Positions 31,194 through 43,670 of a stretch of 64,000 nucleotides of DNA are shown here, one piece after another. The position numbers were made by a program, and so were the translations under genes. The DNA is from Guillardia theta CCMP2712. Its lineage: Eukaryota; Cryptophyceae; Pyrenomonadales; Geminigeraceae. Location: contig NW_005434671.1 of NCBI RefSeq assembly GCF_000315625.1, positions 700,188 to 764,187 on the forward strand, in the 5' to 3' direction. The notes beneath the pieces were generated by a model. The model ran no database searches. It had not been told where the DNA came from and saw nothing but the letters and a program-made list of their open reading frames with translations. Position 1 is the stretch's first letter; every line of letters begins with the position of its first letter.

Positions 31194-34023
31194 ATGCTCA
31201 GGGCGGGAGGTCAACGGAGGGAGCCGATGCGAGCATGGCAAGCGGCGACCCCACAGAGAGACTCCAGAGCTCACCAGCAGGACAAGATTCAGGAGGAGAG
31301 GCTGGCGAGCGAGCAGCAGGTAGTTCGCCGCCTGTTGTGCGTGTGGCTGACATGGGCCGGTTTTAGGGGGCGGGTGGTGCGAAGGTCGAGATCATGGTCG
31401 TGGAGTCGCCGCAAGACGCAGAGAAGCACGACAACGGTTACGAATACATCGACCCAAGGAGGATACAATCTCCCACAAGGAGGTCGATGGGTAACATGGA
31501 GCGAAGGCATTTCCAAGAAGACCTGCACATGCTACCTTCCGACGGAGGGTTAGCCGGGGACATGGGGGAGAAGGTGAGTTTCTTCTACTTGCAGATGGAG
31601 ATGCTCTGACTGGGAGTCGTCAGTTCTGTGATGTCTGGGATACTTCGCACACCCCATTGAAGTCGAGGAGGAGGAGCGGAAAGAGGGCGGACCACATGAG
31701 TGAGATCTTGTCGGGAACCCCGGACAGGTCTGCTCCCAGCCGACATGGCAGGGAATGGCAGAGCCCTCCAGACGCGTCGAGGAGGGAGGAGACAAGATCT
31801 TCGCTGCAGAAAGATCGCGACCACTCAGATGTGCAGCATGCCATGAAGAGCGACGTGAAGATGCGACCGTACGAGAATGCGAGGGAGGGGCCTGACACGC
31901 ATCCAACGAGGAACAAGGGCGAACGGCTCAGGAGCATCCTCAGGATACAAGACTCTACTTGCAGTGGAAGTGTCGACTGGCAAGACTTCAAGTTTGCCCT
32001 CCACGAAGCTGGAATCCAACTGAATGCGCAAGACACTACTGCGATGTGGCAGAAATCCGGAGGTTCCATCGATGGCAACGGTAGTCCCCTGGGCAGAACC
32101 TCGATCGACACGATCTTGCAGGAAGTCAGTGGTCAAAACCACAGGAGGTCAGAGTTCAAATCTAGCGAGAAGGCGTACAATGAAGGAAGAAGATATTCTG
32201 CACACATGCAAAGCAATCTGACAACGGGGATGGCTGTCAACCATTCCGCCAGTGAGTTTGAATGTACAGGTGGTGGAATGAAGAAAGGTCGTTTACCTAT
32301 CTCTTACGCCTGGCAGCATGGGTCTCTCAACAGTGGTGTGAAGGATAGACAATTCCTTGAAGTGCAACATTTAAGCCATGAATACGACACCATGGCTCGT
32401 TGGACCAAGAATGAGAGCAAATTGAAAGATGACTTTTTGCTGAAGAGGAACCAAATCAAGCGACTTTTCTCTACTGAGACTGAAGAGCCAAAGAGTTTGG
32501 GATTTGAAGAGTTCCGCAATGGCATCAAGCAAGTTGGAATCATCGTATCGGATCATGATTGCGAACGAATTTGGAGGAGGGTCGACAAAGAGTGTCTTGG
32601 ACAAGTGAGTTTTGATCAGATGGTCAACGCATTTGATCTGACAGGAAGAGAAGCATCGGCAAGAACCTCTCTGTCAACACAGAACCATGGCAAGGACGTG
32701 AACAGCCCTGTAATTCTGAGGAAACTAAAGGAAGATCATGATCCCAACAAGTTGTCCACTGACAAAGTTTCGCTTTCGATTGTCAACGATGCACCAAGAG
32801 GGAGCATTTTGAAATCGTTGCAGAAGTCTTTGAACAAGCAGAGGATTACCCAGAGGGATTTCTCCGATGCTCTTGCATCTGCTGGGCTTGTGGTGAATCA
32901 GACTGACTGTAACGAGCTGTACAAGAGAGCTGGAGGAGGCATAATGAGGCCCTACGTCTCCATGGAGAACATCGAGGAGGCGATTCTATCAGCCTCAGCA
33001 GTGCAGAAGCCTGGTGCCGATGTGGCGATCTTCTGCTTCAGCTCCAAGGAGGGGATGTATCATCGCGAGAGCAACCCGCACCCCCAGGAAGGCTCGCGGG
33101 ATGCCCTGTTGACGCAGGCTTGTCAAAAATTGACGTCGGGGTGCCTGAAGAATCCTCATCGTCTAGTGCAGGTATGTGACATTCACTGTCATCGCAATCT
33201 CTCATCCCGTGGCCCCTTCCGAAGGTGTTCAAGAAGTTCGATGTGGATAGGCTTGGCTTCATCAGCAGGATGGAGTTCGAGCGAGGACTCCTGTCGCATG
33301 GAATTTCACTTTCGCCGGGTGACATTCAAAGGCTCTCGATGGTAGACAGGAGCAGCTCGTGTTCCTCCTTGACCTGCTTGTGCAGGAAGCGTCCAACAAG
33401 AACGGGATGGTCGTCTACGAGGATTTCGTCTCCAAGGTTTTTGCCGTGCAGCAGCACTTGGAGCAGGGCGGAGGCAAGGAACATGCCCCTTTACGTACGT
33501 CAATCCTCTCTCGCTCTACACCAGCAGTGCTGACGTTGATGGATCAGCGAGTCCCTCCCATGACGCCCCGAGGAGCAACCAGCTGAGCAGCACAGTGATC
33601 CCTCACCCTTGCTATCTCTTTTCCCTGACCTCCTGTGGTCCCAGGTGCACTCCGAGAGGAGCCGTTCCTCAGTCCGCAGTGAGAGGTCCACGTCGTCGGT
33701 GAATTCTTCCCTAGGAGGACGAGACTCGACGTCTCGCTCGGCCTGGATGAACGAGTCTTCCGTCAACCATGGGTGAGAGCGGCCGCTGCCTCCCCTCTTC
33801 TCTCCCCTCAAGTTGCTGTTTTCAGGCATCGCGGTCCGATCAGAGCTCGCTCTGCCTCCCCTGCACGTCCCTGTCGCGTTTCCGTGCAGTTTGAAGACAC
33901 GGGCGGTGCCAGCGCAGCAGCGCCTGTGCGCAGCTCACTGGTTGGGCCTTCGAGCTGCAAAATCCTTCACCTGGCCGCTGCTCCTCCGGTCGCGATCCAC
34001 CGACCGAGAGCCGCAGCGAACTG
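31194..34023 (+). CDS. Large degenerate EF-hand protein with Ser/Arg-rich tail (EFCAB6-like)
   Basis: Starts at ATG 31194 (MLRAGGQRRE). Introns follow after ASEQQ, after GDMGEK, after PHRLVQ (33174-33225), at 33347-33390, after the codons for HAPLRT, after NQLSST and after SSVNHG. It ends with TGA at 34021-34023. The protein has several degenerate EF-hand-like repeats (around ILRIQDSTCSGSVDWQDFKF, FSTETEEPKSLGFEEFRNGI, LQKSLNKQRITQRDFSDAL and KKFDVDRLGFISRMEFERG). Only the last has a near-canonical loop. A Ser/Arg-rich C-terminus follows (SERSRSSVRSERS and RARSASPARP). Repeated degenerate EF-hands of this spacing resemble EFCAB6-type axonemal or centrosomal proteins, but orthology is not established. 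Ca2+ binding by most repeats is doubtful. Confidence 0.75.
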
Positions 34024-34134
34024 AATCAGATGAACTTGAATAATTATTCTTTGAACGGCTGAATGAAAAGATTATGTATGATATGAACCAGCCGTACTCT
34101 TTACTCAACTGAGTTAAGTTAAAAATCAGTGCGA

Positions 34135-34200
34135 GGACAATAGTCGGGCCCGGCTCGGGGCCCCGGCCCGCTAGGCGTCCTGCGAGGGTAACCAGGGAAG
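34135..34200. repeat. Short CpG-rich block
   Basis: A small block with GGGCCCGGCTCGGGGCCCCGGC, about 110 bp after the EF-hand gene and just before the VWA gene. It resembles the larger CpG islands but is short, so it may be chance. Confidence 0.35.
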
Positions 34201-34336
34201 TTGGTAGACCACGCGTCAAATGCGGAAGCAGTAGAGGCTGCAGTAGAGGTAGAAGGGACAAGGATGGAGAAGACTGCTGCAAGGATGAACAGAGCAGGAG
34301 TCTAGCCTCAACTTGAGGGTTGGGGGTAAGCTTACG

Positions 34337-37300
34337 ATGGGTCGGGGCGAAAGAGGAGGCGAGCGGAGGGAACTAGGAGGAGGGTCGAGATGCTTGCTCG
34401 CAGTCATATCGCTGATGATCTTCTTGCACCCTGTCCGTGCGATCGAGCCGGTGGAAGTCACATCGCTGGCGAGTGAAGTCTCCATGTACCTCAAGGACCT
34501 CGTGTGCTCCTCCCTCAACCTCGGCAAGGACTGCGGGACCCCAGGAGTGAAGGACGCGTACGGAGTGCTCATGTCACCTGAAGGCAGCTATGGGGCGATG
34601 AGCGCAGATCCCGTCTCGACGCTGCTGGACGCAGACCTCTTGCCTCACATCACTTCGTACCTGGACGAAGTCACGACTGCCCTGGCGAAGATGCGTGACG
34701 ACATGGAGCTGTACATGGCCGAGAGGCTCCGAGTGCCGAGTCTGCAGGAGGTGAACTACTCGGCTCTACCAGAGTACGACTCGTCCCACCCACACTGGTT
34801 GGCAGACGCCGTGAGCACTTCCATTCAAGGAACAGAATTCTATGTCCCGGTGGTCCTCGCGAGCAATCTGCAGTTTCCCAAGAATCTCAACAGGGACGAT
34901 AGGCAGGTCAAGCTCGCAGCGAACGCCTCCATCGGCCTCGACACGAACTTTATCGCTAACTTGGAGAACAACACCACACCAGGACAGATCTCCATGAGGT
35001 GGCAGAGGTTTACGAGCAAGACAGGCTTCACCCGCTCGTTTCCAGCAACTTTTGACAACTCCACGAGGGATCGGAGGTTTGACGCTTGGTACAGAGTTTG
35101 CACTCAGATACCCAAGAATGTTCTCATCATCCTCGACTTTTCTGAGAGTATGAGACTATCAAACAACTCGGAGATCGCCAAGCAAGTGGCATACACGATC
35201 CTAAAGTCTCTCACGCATCAAGACAATGTCAATGTTTACTTCATGGCTGGCTCGAACCCCGGCCTCCCGCCTTGCTTCCAGTCTTCCTTCTATCCTGCCA
35301 CTGCAAAGAACATTGAGCAGCTGGTGGAACAAGTTGCGTCCGCTACGGTCCATGGCGGCGAGGATGTGGATAGAACTCTATCATTTGCCTTCGAGATGGT
35401 AACGTCACACAATGACCTCGTATGTAAGGCAACGTCGCCTAGCCCTCAAAGTCCCTGTACAGGCCGCGACAGCTACATCTTCCTCATCAGTGACGGAGTC
35501 TTCAGTCAGTACACGCTTCCTCTACAGGAAATAGTCGCGCTGATGCCGTCCAACACTTACCTCATGGGGGTTGAGATTGGTCAGGGGCCCGGCGATTCGA
35601 AGATACACGAGTTCACATGTTTGCTTCGGGGGAAGTTCTTCAAAATAGAGACCATGTACTACATGTCAGAGATTCGCTCGATGCTCGATGACTGGTTTCA
35701 GATGATCGCTGCGCCGATTGTCCGACAAAACTTGACCGACAAGGTCTCGCTGTCCCTCCCCACGCTCAGCAGCACTGGCGACGAGATCTACATCACCATC
35801 TCGCTCCCCTGCTTCACAGACATCGCGTCCACCCTTCCTCGTCTTGTCGGGGCAGTGTCGATAGACCTCGCCTTCGCCTCGCAGAGCAAGACGTACACCA
35901 AGGCACTGTTCCCCTTCCTCGCCAGTCTGCGGCCAAAGTCAGCCGAAGGAGTGGCAGCGTTTGACAAGGGAGGGGAGTGGACGATGATCTACAACAAGGG
36001 ATATCCGGGGACCGTGCTATTAAATGCTCAGAAGGTAGCCACGTATGAGGCCACGATCCAGGGAAAGTCCAAACTATCGCAGCCGGGGAACGTCCTCATG
36101 TACGAGTACGAGGATGACGTGTTTGCGCGCTCCGGGTCTTTAAACCGTTTTGTCGAGCAGTACTCTGGAATGCAGACGACGACTTCGCAGCGCTGCTTCG
36201 AGCTGTCGGACAGGTGGGACTTGTCTCCCCTCCGATGCCTCGACCAGCCGACATGGACGTTTGCATGGAAGCAGCTTGCGAAACTCCCGATCACAGTCGT
36301 CCTCAAGCTTCCTGGAGCCTTCGGGGCCTCAAACGTCTCTGTGCATCGCAAGATGCCCTTCGTGGGCTGGAAGAAATTCCCGACTGAGCTGACCCCAGCT
36401 GCTTCCTGCCAGCGTTTCGACAAGTACCCCCAGCTGCTGCATGAGTTGCTGGCGGTCAACTTCGTGCCTCAGGGAAGCTCGTCCAACATCGCCTGCTCGA
36501 TCTCCAACGTGAAGTTCCCTCAGCCTCCTTCCTACCGGAGCAACATCGAGATGCCGACTGTCGCTGCAGACCCTGCCATGCGCAGTTGGATCGTCCTTCC
36601 CTTGACGGCCTACTCGGAGCCATGGGACATCATCGCTGGCAACGACAATCGTGACAGCTGGGCAGGAGCCGGCGGCCTGAGGTTGGAATGGCTGCAGGAC
36701 ATCGACTTCACTGGAGTGATTGACTTGCTGTGGAGGAAAAGCAACGTCTCCTCCTTGTTCAAGGATCCGTTGCAGGATTCTGTGCGGTTTGCGATAACGA
36801 GCCGAGGTCTGATGAGGTATCAAGCTAGGGGAGCTGTTGATGCCATCCAACAGAACCTTTCACTGCTCGAGTTGCAGTTCTTCTACCAGAGTGCTGTGGT
36901 TGCCAAAGAAAGAATCTCAATCTCTCCCCCGTCGCTTGCCTTCTTCTCCTCCCAAACCCGCCAGAGCCAATCGTACTCTGTGCTCTCAGTCGCGATCCCC
37001 TTTGCCGAGAACAGCAGCTCGTCGCTCAACTGGTCAAGCTCGGTGGTGGTCGGAGCTGAACTTCCCACGGCCCAGCTCAAGGCAATTCTGACAGAAAGGG
37101 CCCTCGATGGGAAGTGCTGGGAGAGGAGCACGTACAGATGCTTCCTCCTCAACTCGGTCGGAGTCGTCGTCGTCGACTCTCGACAGGCAGCAGGCAGCGT
37201 GCGGGACATGTCCTCGTGGCCGGAGGGGCTGAATTTTGTTTCAGACGTTGAGCCTGCGCTTGCTGAGGGCCTCGTCCGCTGCGGCTTCCTGCAGCCAAGG

Positions 37301-38605
37301 GATGATTCGAGGTATAACTCGCAAGGGAGCAGGAGCTCTGCCTATGAAGCCAACCGGGACATCCTGCCACTCGGCCCGCTGCTGCTCGTTGGCAGGACGC
37401 GAGGAGAATTTCACGTGCAGGAGGTGGCAGGAACGGATCTCTTCCTCGTCTTCGCCGACCTCACCCTGTCTGGTGACCTGGTCTCCGCGCAGTCCTGCGG
37501 GATCCTTTCCGACGTCTGCCCCTCGGCCGTGTACCCTCAGATATACGCTCCTTTGCCGAATCTCTGCCCCTTGGATGTTTCCTTCCAGAACACAACGTTC
37601 TTGCTCCTCCCTCCTGAACCTGTGGATCAAGACTTCCAGATGAGTGTGTTGAATTTCCTTCAGATCGCAGACTATTGCCCGGAGACTATCCCCTTCTGGC
37701 ATCCCTACGTCATCACAGGAGCCTTGCTCCTCCTTCTCTTCGCCTTATATGTCGTCATGGCGTTGCAGCCAGATTCTTCGCTAGAGAGCAGCAGGAAGCT
37801 AGCATTGGCTAAGGAGCGACCTCGGTCCCTTTTCGACTTTACGTCCCCCTCGTCCCTCCAAACGATCGGCCAACGCTCTGGCATCGATCGGATCAAGGAT
37901 GAAGTGCAGGCTGTCAGGGAAGAGGTGTCAAGCCTGATGCAGAGAGCGAGGGACATCGACGACTTTCAGCACGTGATTCAGCGACAGGATCGAGTCATCC
38001 AGCAGATCACCAAGTACGATCCTCTTGCTTCCTATCCCCGTTGACTTTGACTTTCAGCGCCAAGGCCTCGCTGAGCGACGCCATGCACCACGAGCTGCGG
38101 GGGGTGGCGAGCGAGCTCTGCAAGTACCGAGTACTGGCAGAGAACATCGGGAGGAGATGCGAGCACATCGAGAAGAACAGGCCGACCTTCTCGACCCTCC
38201 GCGTCTCCATGCTTGAAGCCGCCAACGCCGTCGCTTCCCTTGAGGTTCAACAACTCGCTGGTAGGTGGGGGGGGATGAATCACTCAAATCTGTGCAGAAA
38301 CAACTGGCAGACCTCGAGCTCCCCTCCGTCTACGTCGTTGAGAGCTCGAAGCCGGACCTCGCTGAGAATGTCTGACGCTTGTCCTGCATGCACCCGCGTC
38401 TCTGACCAGTCGCGCAGAAGTCCGAGGCTCTCAAAGACGAGCAAGACTTCTACAGGGCGCACTATCCTCACCTCATCCAGGTGCGTAGCTCCCTCCCTCC
38501 CCCTCGGGGATGACATTATCGCAGTACTCCAACCTCCAGCCTTCAATCACGTTGAACACCGCGAGGTCCTCCTCGCGTGCCCCGACATCCCGGCGAGAAC
38601 GGTGA
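34337..38605 (+). CDS. Type I membrane protein with VWA domain, voltage-gated Ca2+ channel alpha2delta-like
   Basis: Start chosen at ATG 34337, which places a hydrophobic signal segment (CLLAVISLMIFLHPVRA) close to the N-terminus. A VWA_N-like ectodomain is followed by the alpha2delta hallmark: a segment like RDRRFDAWYRV, then a VWA domain with the MIDAS motif DFSES (DxSxS) and FLISDGV. Next is a long extracellular region with many Asn-X-Ser/Thr sites and paired cysteines, of the size and place of the Cache domains in alpha2delta. A transmembrane helix (ITGALLLLLFALYVVMAL) comes near residue 1130, followed by a cytoplasmic helical tail spread over small exons up to TGA at 38603-38605. In animals alpha2delta subunits traffic and tune CaV channels. 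A true cytoplasmic tail of over 200 residues is not typical of animal alpha2delta. Confidence 0.8.
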
Positions 38606-38689
38606 AGGTTGACCCCCGTCTGTAAATTTTCTGTTTTCATGTCGCCGAGCGACAAGTTTGTTTCATTACAAGATCGATAAGCACGTTAA

Positions 38690-40180
38690 CTTCCATCCGA
38701 TGTTCTGCTACAAGAATGCAGAAATGTCGACTACATATCACATCCCACCGACCCACAGCTTCTGCTCCTCCACGATCCGGAGAAGGGGGATCGGGACAAA
38801 TTTACCGTGAGTAAACGTTCGGAAGAGCCGATTCAGGATGTTTCAGGCTTTCCCACTCTCCTGCAACGCGGTCAGCTGCGAGACAGGAGCAAACTTCTCC
38901 TACTGGAAGGGTTCGCAATTGGAATCGACTTGATCGTCTTGTCGAACGGCGTGTCTTCGTACGCCTTACCCATCACTGGCTCATCGGCAACGTATTGCTG
39001 CAGCGACTAGTCAGCATTGCGATCTCCCTCCTCTCTCTCTTCCCACTTCCCACTCCTCTCAGCCCCTTTCCCGCTCCCCTCCCCTCCCCTCTCCTCTCTC
39101 TCTTGCCTTGAAAGGCTTTCCCGTCACGTGCTCGCCGATTTGCACCACTTGATCGAAATCAAACCCTCCGTCAGAGTCGCCCAGCGACTGACCAGAGTCC
39201 ATCAGGCTAGAAGCATCGGCTCGCTCCCCTCCTCACCTGCAGCCTTGCCTGCTTTGCTGCTCGCACGTTCCACGTGTCCCCCTGCGGTTGCGGATCGCCT
39301 GACCCGTCGAGAGGGAGAGGGGGCCCCCGGGTCTCGCATCCCCCAATGCACAGCTCTGTCCTCCCTGATCCCATGAGGAGCATCGAGACCGCCATGGTTG
39401 ACCCGAGAACGCACAGCAGAGCCTGGCGTCACACAAGCTCTGCTGTCAGTCTTGGGAGAAGTGCGAGGAGAGCAGGTTACCATACGGTCCCGCAGAGAGC
39501 TCTTCATTCTTGGACCCGGCAGAGAGTGTCTGGAACTTGGTTACAGCAGGTTTCAGCATCACGAGCGTCAGCCGACAGCAGACTCTCACTCCTCCTTCCT
39601 TTTTTCTTGTCCTGTCCTGCACTGAACTCGCCTCGCCTTATAATGTTTCCGATCCTTGAACCTGTCTCCTCCTTTCAACACTCATTTCCCCACCGGCATC
39701 TTACATCCTCCGACTTCCTGCTTCCTCTTCCTCCATCTCGTCAATCTTCTTCTACGCCTGTTGTTCTCTTGTTCTCTTTGGCCTTCTCTTCTGCACATCT
39801 CCTATTCCTTTGCTCCTTCCCTGGCAAACATTTTCATGGCCTTTCGCCAAATTACCGTTACAAATTGTAACGTGGACTCACAAAGAGGAGCCGCCCTGGC
39901 CATGGCGCAGTACAAAACGTGCCCCCCCCCCTCTCTCTCCTTCTCCGTCCAGCGTCCCCCCCTCCTCTCCCTCTGCCTCTCCCCCTCTCTCTCCCTGCTC
40001 TCCCTCCCTCCCACCTTTGACTCATTTCGTCTTCAACAGCAGCAGATACGATGGAGACGAGCACCTCTGCCCCTCACTGCCCACAAAAGGAATCTTGAAG
40101 CATGCGTCAACCCACGAGGAAGTGAGTCTGGTGGAGTGCGTTGCCCTATAGTATGGAAAAACTTTGCCTTGCCTGCACGT
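38690..40180 (+). CDS. Unresolved multi-exon gene (several exon-like segments)
   Basis: Short segments with protein-like composition and splice-like borders appear on the plus strand: near 38735-38808 (VDYISHPTDPQLLLLHDPEK, then a GTGAGT donor); 38850-39010 (open, not certain of frame); 39110-39207 (LERLSRHVLADLHHLIEIKP); 39400-39550 (VTIRSRRELFILGPGRE); 39835-39920 (FRQITVTNCNVDSQRGAALA); and 40040-40121 (SSRYDGDEHLCPSLPTKG, then a GTGAGT donor). They could be parts of one gene, but I could not phase them into a continuous model. Between them are CT-rich low-complexity introns. No domain is recognised. Confidence 0.35.
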
Positions 40181-41039
40181 ATCCTTCAGGCAAACAGAGA
40201 AAGGAGGGGAGGGGAGGAGGGAAGGAAGTGATGGGAGAGGAGAAGGGAGGCGAGGGCGACTTGCTGCTGGACCGCTGGCGAGGTCTAGGTTAAATCTCTT
40301 GACAGGAGATCAGAAGAAAACGAATAAGTTGAAGCCCTGAGGAAACAGTGGTCCCAATGTGTCAGCCGAAGAATGATCAGACACCTGTTGGCCTGAAGAT
40401 GTCGTGACGACATCATCTCAAGTCAATGTGCAGCGGTCCTAGGCCCTGACTTGGAGCTGCCGCGAAGTCAGAGAAGAACTGGACTGTACTGACCGAACAC
40501 GGTGTAGAACGAAGACCGATGAATGCACGTTACCTCCGGTCGAAGCTTGAAATGCGGTGGCCACACAATGTGTAAATTCGGATCACACGAGGGCTTAGCC
40601 TGACGATGAACGACGAGCGACGAATTACTGGACAAGCCATTGCTGACCAAGTAAGGTGATAGGATTAGCAGGATAAGAGATCAAACGCCGATTATCCGAA
40701 GGAAGGGAGGAGCAGCCGGGACCACGAGCGTGGACACAGGATGATGGTAGAAGAAAAGTGTTATGATGTAACAAGAAGGTAGAATGAATCAGGAAGATAT
40801 AATTAGGAAGGAAGATCAACTACCGACGTATGTTTTTTGTTTAGGAAGATATGAATTCGTCGGCAGATGAGGTGCTTGACATTTTGAGTGATTGAGGGAA
40901 GGCGGATTTGTCCATTATACTTTTTGTACTGACTCAGTAAATCGAACTTCGGAAGCTATGCGTAAATTGTGTCCTATAACCGCTGAATCATCCTGCTCTT
41001 GCAACAGGCTTTTGGAGCGATCCAACGTGTCACTGATGT

Positions 41040-41165
41040 CCTTAGGACTGATCAGTGACGGATCACAAGTTCGGCCAGCCAACACGGTGACCGCGGCGCG
41101 CCGGGCCGGCACTTGTCACAGTCACTGACTCTGTGAGTGGCCGCCCGGCCGGGCCGGCAGGGCAA
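41040..41165. repeat. CpG-rich island (dispersed GC-rich family)
   Basis: GC-rich block with GTCACAGTCACTGACTCTGTG and GGCCGGGCCGGCAGG words, the same vocabulary as the islands at 19.2 and 59.1 kb. It sits directly next to a tandem repeat. From 40180 to 41040 I see no gene. Confidence 0.5.
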
Positions 41166-41290
41166 TCATCAATTTCCAGTCAACAAAATTTTGGGGCAAT
41201 CATTTTCCAATCAACAAAATTTTGGGGTAATCATTTTCCAATCATCTTTTTAACAGTGTAATCATTTTCCAAGCAAAACTCCCCGACATG
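41165..41290 (+). repeat. Degenerate tandem repeat of an AT-rich unit of about 38 bp
   Basis: Three to four imperfect copies of a unit containing CAATCATTTTCCAATCAAC and AAAATTTTGGGG. The copies degrade towards the 3' side. The repeat starts immediately at the end of the CpG-rich island. Confidence 0.7.
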
Positions 41291-41447
41291 ACTCGTATTT
41301 TTTAGTCAAGGAGATAAAAACGCATTGAAGCAAAACTTCCGTTACGAGGAATCAACGGATATTTTCCCGCCTTTTTTTTACCCCCCACCCCTCTAAATCC
41401 CTGATGAGGTACCCGGGGTAGCATCCTCAGCCCACAAACTTTCTACC

Positions 41448-43000
41448 ATGGAGAAAGCGGCGGGGGGAGAAGCAGGAGTAGGAGTTGAAAGCAGACTGGA
41501 GGCTCTGGGTAGACAGCTGGAAGCTCTCAAGCTAGACAGCGACAAGAGGCTGCTAGCCTTGGAGGAACACTATGAGAAATCAGACAACAGGATTCGAGCC
41601 TTAGAGGAAGACTACAGGCGCTTACAGGAAGAGAACAAGATTCGAGACCTACAGGAAGACTACAGGCGCGTACAGGAAAACTACAGGCGCCAGAAACTCA
41701 GCATGAAAGTAGCGTGCAATCTACGATTTGGTTACTTCGACGACCTTTGCTCTACTTTTGTCCAGCTTCCAAAGGCTCCTGCAGTATTTCGGCAAAACAA
41801 ATGTCTGGCTTTTGAACAGCTCGCGCAGGACTTACCCGCCGATAAAGATTGCAATAAGGGACATATCACTGAGGAGAAAGCTTTTGACCTGGAGGGCTGT
41901 AAAGTTAACTCAGACTTGATCGAGCGATCGCACTTGGTCCCAAACAGTGCTACATGTCGAATCGACTGGGGGGTTATTGTGCAGAATGCCCTTCCAGAGG
42001 GCTTGCGTTCAGATGAAGTTGCTAAAAAGGTTTTGTTTGGGTGTTCTGATCAGGACAAACACATACCAGGCATTGCGGACCTTCCTTTCAACTTCATCTA
42101 CCTTGGTGGCCAACGAGAACATCTAGACAGCAAAGCGGCTCTAATGTTGCTTCCACTCCTATCTCCTCAGCAGCAATTCGAGTGGAAAGGCGAAGGGTAC
42201 AAAGCGATTTTGATCGGTGCACAAGGAACAGTTTACAAGCAGACGTATTTTAAACTTGATACGAAAGCTGTTCTGAAGAACTCAGAGTACGAACCGTGCC
42301 AACATCATGTGGACGAGGAGTCTCTCGTCAAGGAAATCTGCCGTCCGATGAGGCAGAACTATTTGCTGCCCACGTTGTATCAAGGTACTGTAGCATTGAA
42401 TGTGTTGACCAATGACATCCGACATCGGTCCTAGATGACAGGGAGGTGCTAGATCAGTCCCTACAGCACATTGAAACTCTTTACAAGGACGTTTGTTTGA
42501 TTCAGTGCGAAGCTCCAAAAAGTCTCAAACAATTGCTGCAAGATGGCGGATTCTGGAACCAAGACTCCAAGCGTTTCAATCTCACAAAAGTCTCAGGGTT
42601 CGATGATCTCAGGGATAAACTTAGAAACGAGAAGAAGGTCAAGGCTTTCAAGGGACTTAAGTCTGAAACTGGGCAGCCAGTGGCGGAAGCACTGCCATGT
42701 TTTCGCGTGATCACGTTCAAAGGAGACAGTCAGGAAGAGCAAGATTTAGAGCTTCACACGGCTCCACACCCTCTTCTTCTCTCGCTTCGCTCGATGAACG
42801 CAATCACGAATCACTTTTACGGAGACTTGCCAAATGGGAGATCAAGTTTGCTTCTTATGTCCTGTTACGGCGGCCTGGAGGAAGGGATGGCATTCGATTG
42901 TGAACAATGCTTGCGAAACGCGTTTGGAGAAGAATACGACCCGAAAGAGAAGTACGTCATGGGACCTCATGGCCCTGAGATTCTGTCTTGCGACGGGTAA
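41448..43000 (+). CDS. Orphan protein with N-terminal coiled-coil repeats
   Basis: Two exons (41448-42384 and 42435-43000) sum to 1503 nt and encode 500 aa. The single intron has a GTACTG donor and CCTAG acceptor. Residues about 10-85 form a coiled coil with internal repeats of the type RALEEDYRR / RDLQEDYRR / QENYRR. The rest is globular and mixed alpha/beta in look, with motifs such as CNLRFGYFDDLC, LIERSHLVPNSATC and FNFIYLGGQREHLDS. The ERSHLVP segment faintly recalls HNH-type nuclease openings, but I cannot place further catalytic residues and do not call it. The flanks are repeat-rich, and a lineage-specific or mobile-element cargo gene is possible. Confidence 0.7.
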
Positions 43001-43670
43001 TCCCGTCCAAGGTGCCGCAATGACTCCAGAAAACAGTCCGGAGGCGTTACTGTATGCGGCCGAGCGTCAGTGTGGATCGAATACCAGCGTGTCTCCCAAT
43101 ACAAGTCAAGAGTCGGAATATAGCGCCGCGAGTACTGTCCAAAGGGGCCTTTTTGGAGACTGAAAGAGTGATCAGTGAAGTTACTAGTAAAAGGCTCAAA
43201 GCCGGCGCGGATTGTTTTGATTTCCGACAAACTCGGAACTTTCCATGATTTCCGACAGACTCGGGCTTTGAAAAATTACTTCATCAATGTAGTCGTGCAC
43301 GAGCTGTTTTGGCGCAGCGTGACCGCTTGGGCGTAGGATGTATGGCAGCCATGATTCTCTCCCTCACCCGGCTGGGGGAGGGGGGCGGGGATCACAGTGA
43401 GCAGCTTGTTCCGGTGAGTCAGCAACGATGCTTGTAGAGACTCCTGTACATTCAGTGTCATGTTACACTCCTCACATGGGCCCCAGTGGTCCCATCACAG
43501 TCAAAACATGTTCTTTCAAAGATATGAGAAATGTCATTGAATTCGTGCCCTGACATCCTAATTCAATACATCAATGTACTAGTCTGCTCGCAATCAAGTC
43601 GAGATCAGCGTCCCGATCAGCCACGGCGCTCAACTCTTGTAGTTGTGGACTGTGACGACAACAGCTCAAG
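43001..43670. other. Intergenic region, no gene seen
   Basis: Contains only short unconvincing open frames. A near-repeated phrase TTTCCGACAAACTCGG / TTTCCGACAGACTCGG lies at about 43221-43264. No RNA gene or element was recognised. Confidence 0.5.

Noticed and set aside
33340-33400. An apparent frameshift of 8 nt (GTAGACAG) in the large EF-hand gene, looking like a micro-intron or indel.
   Set aside because: A normal 44-nt intron from the same donor to GTGCAG at 33390 restores the frame and gives a good EF-hand-like continuation (EASNKNGMVVYEDF).
41880-41960. HNH-nuclease-like ERSHLVPN motif in the orphan gene.
   Set aside because: Only one short resemblance; the other conserved His/Asn residues and zinc ligands could not be placed.
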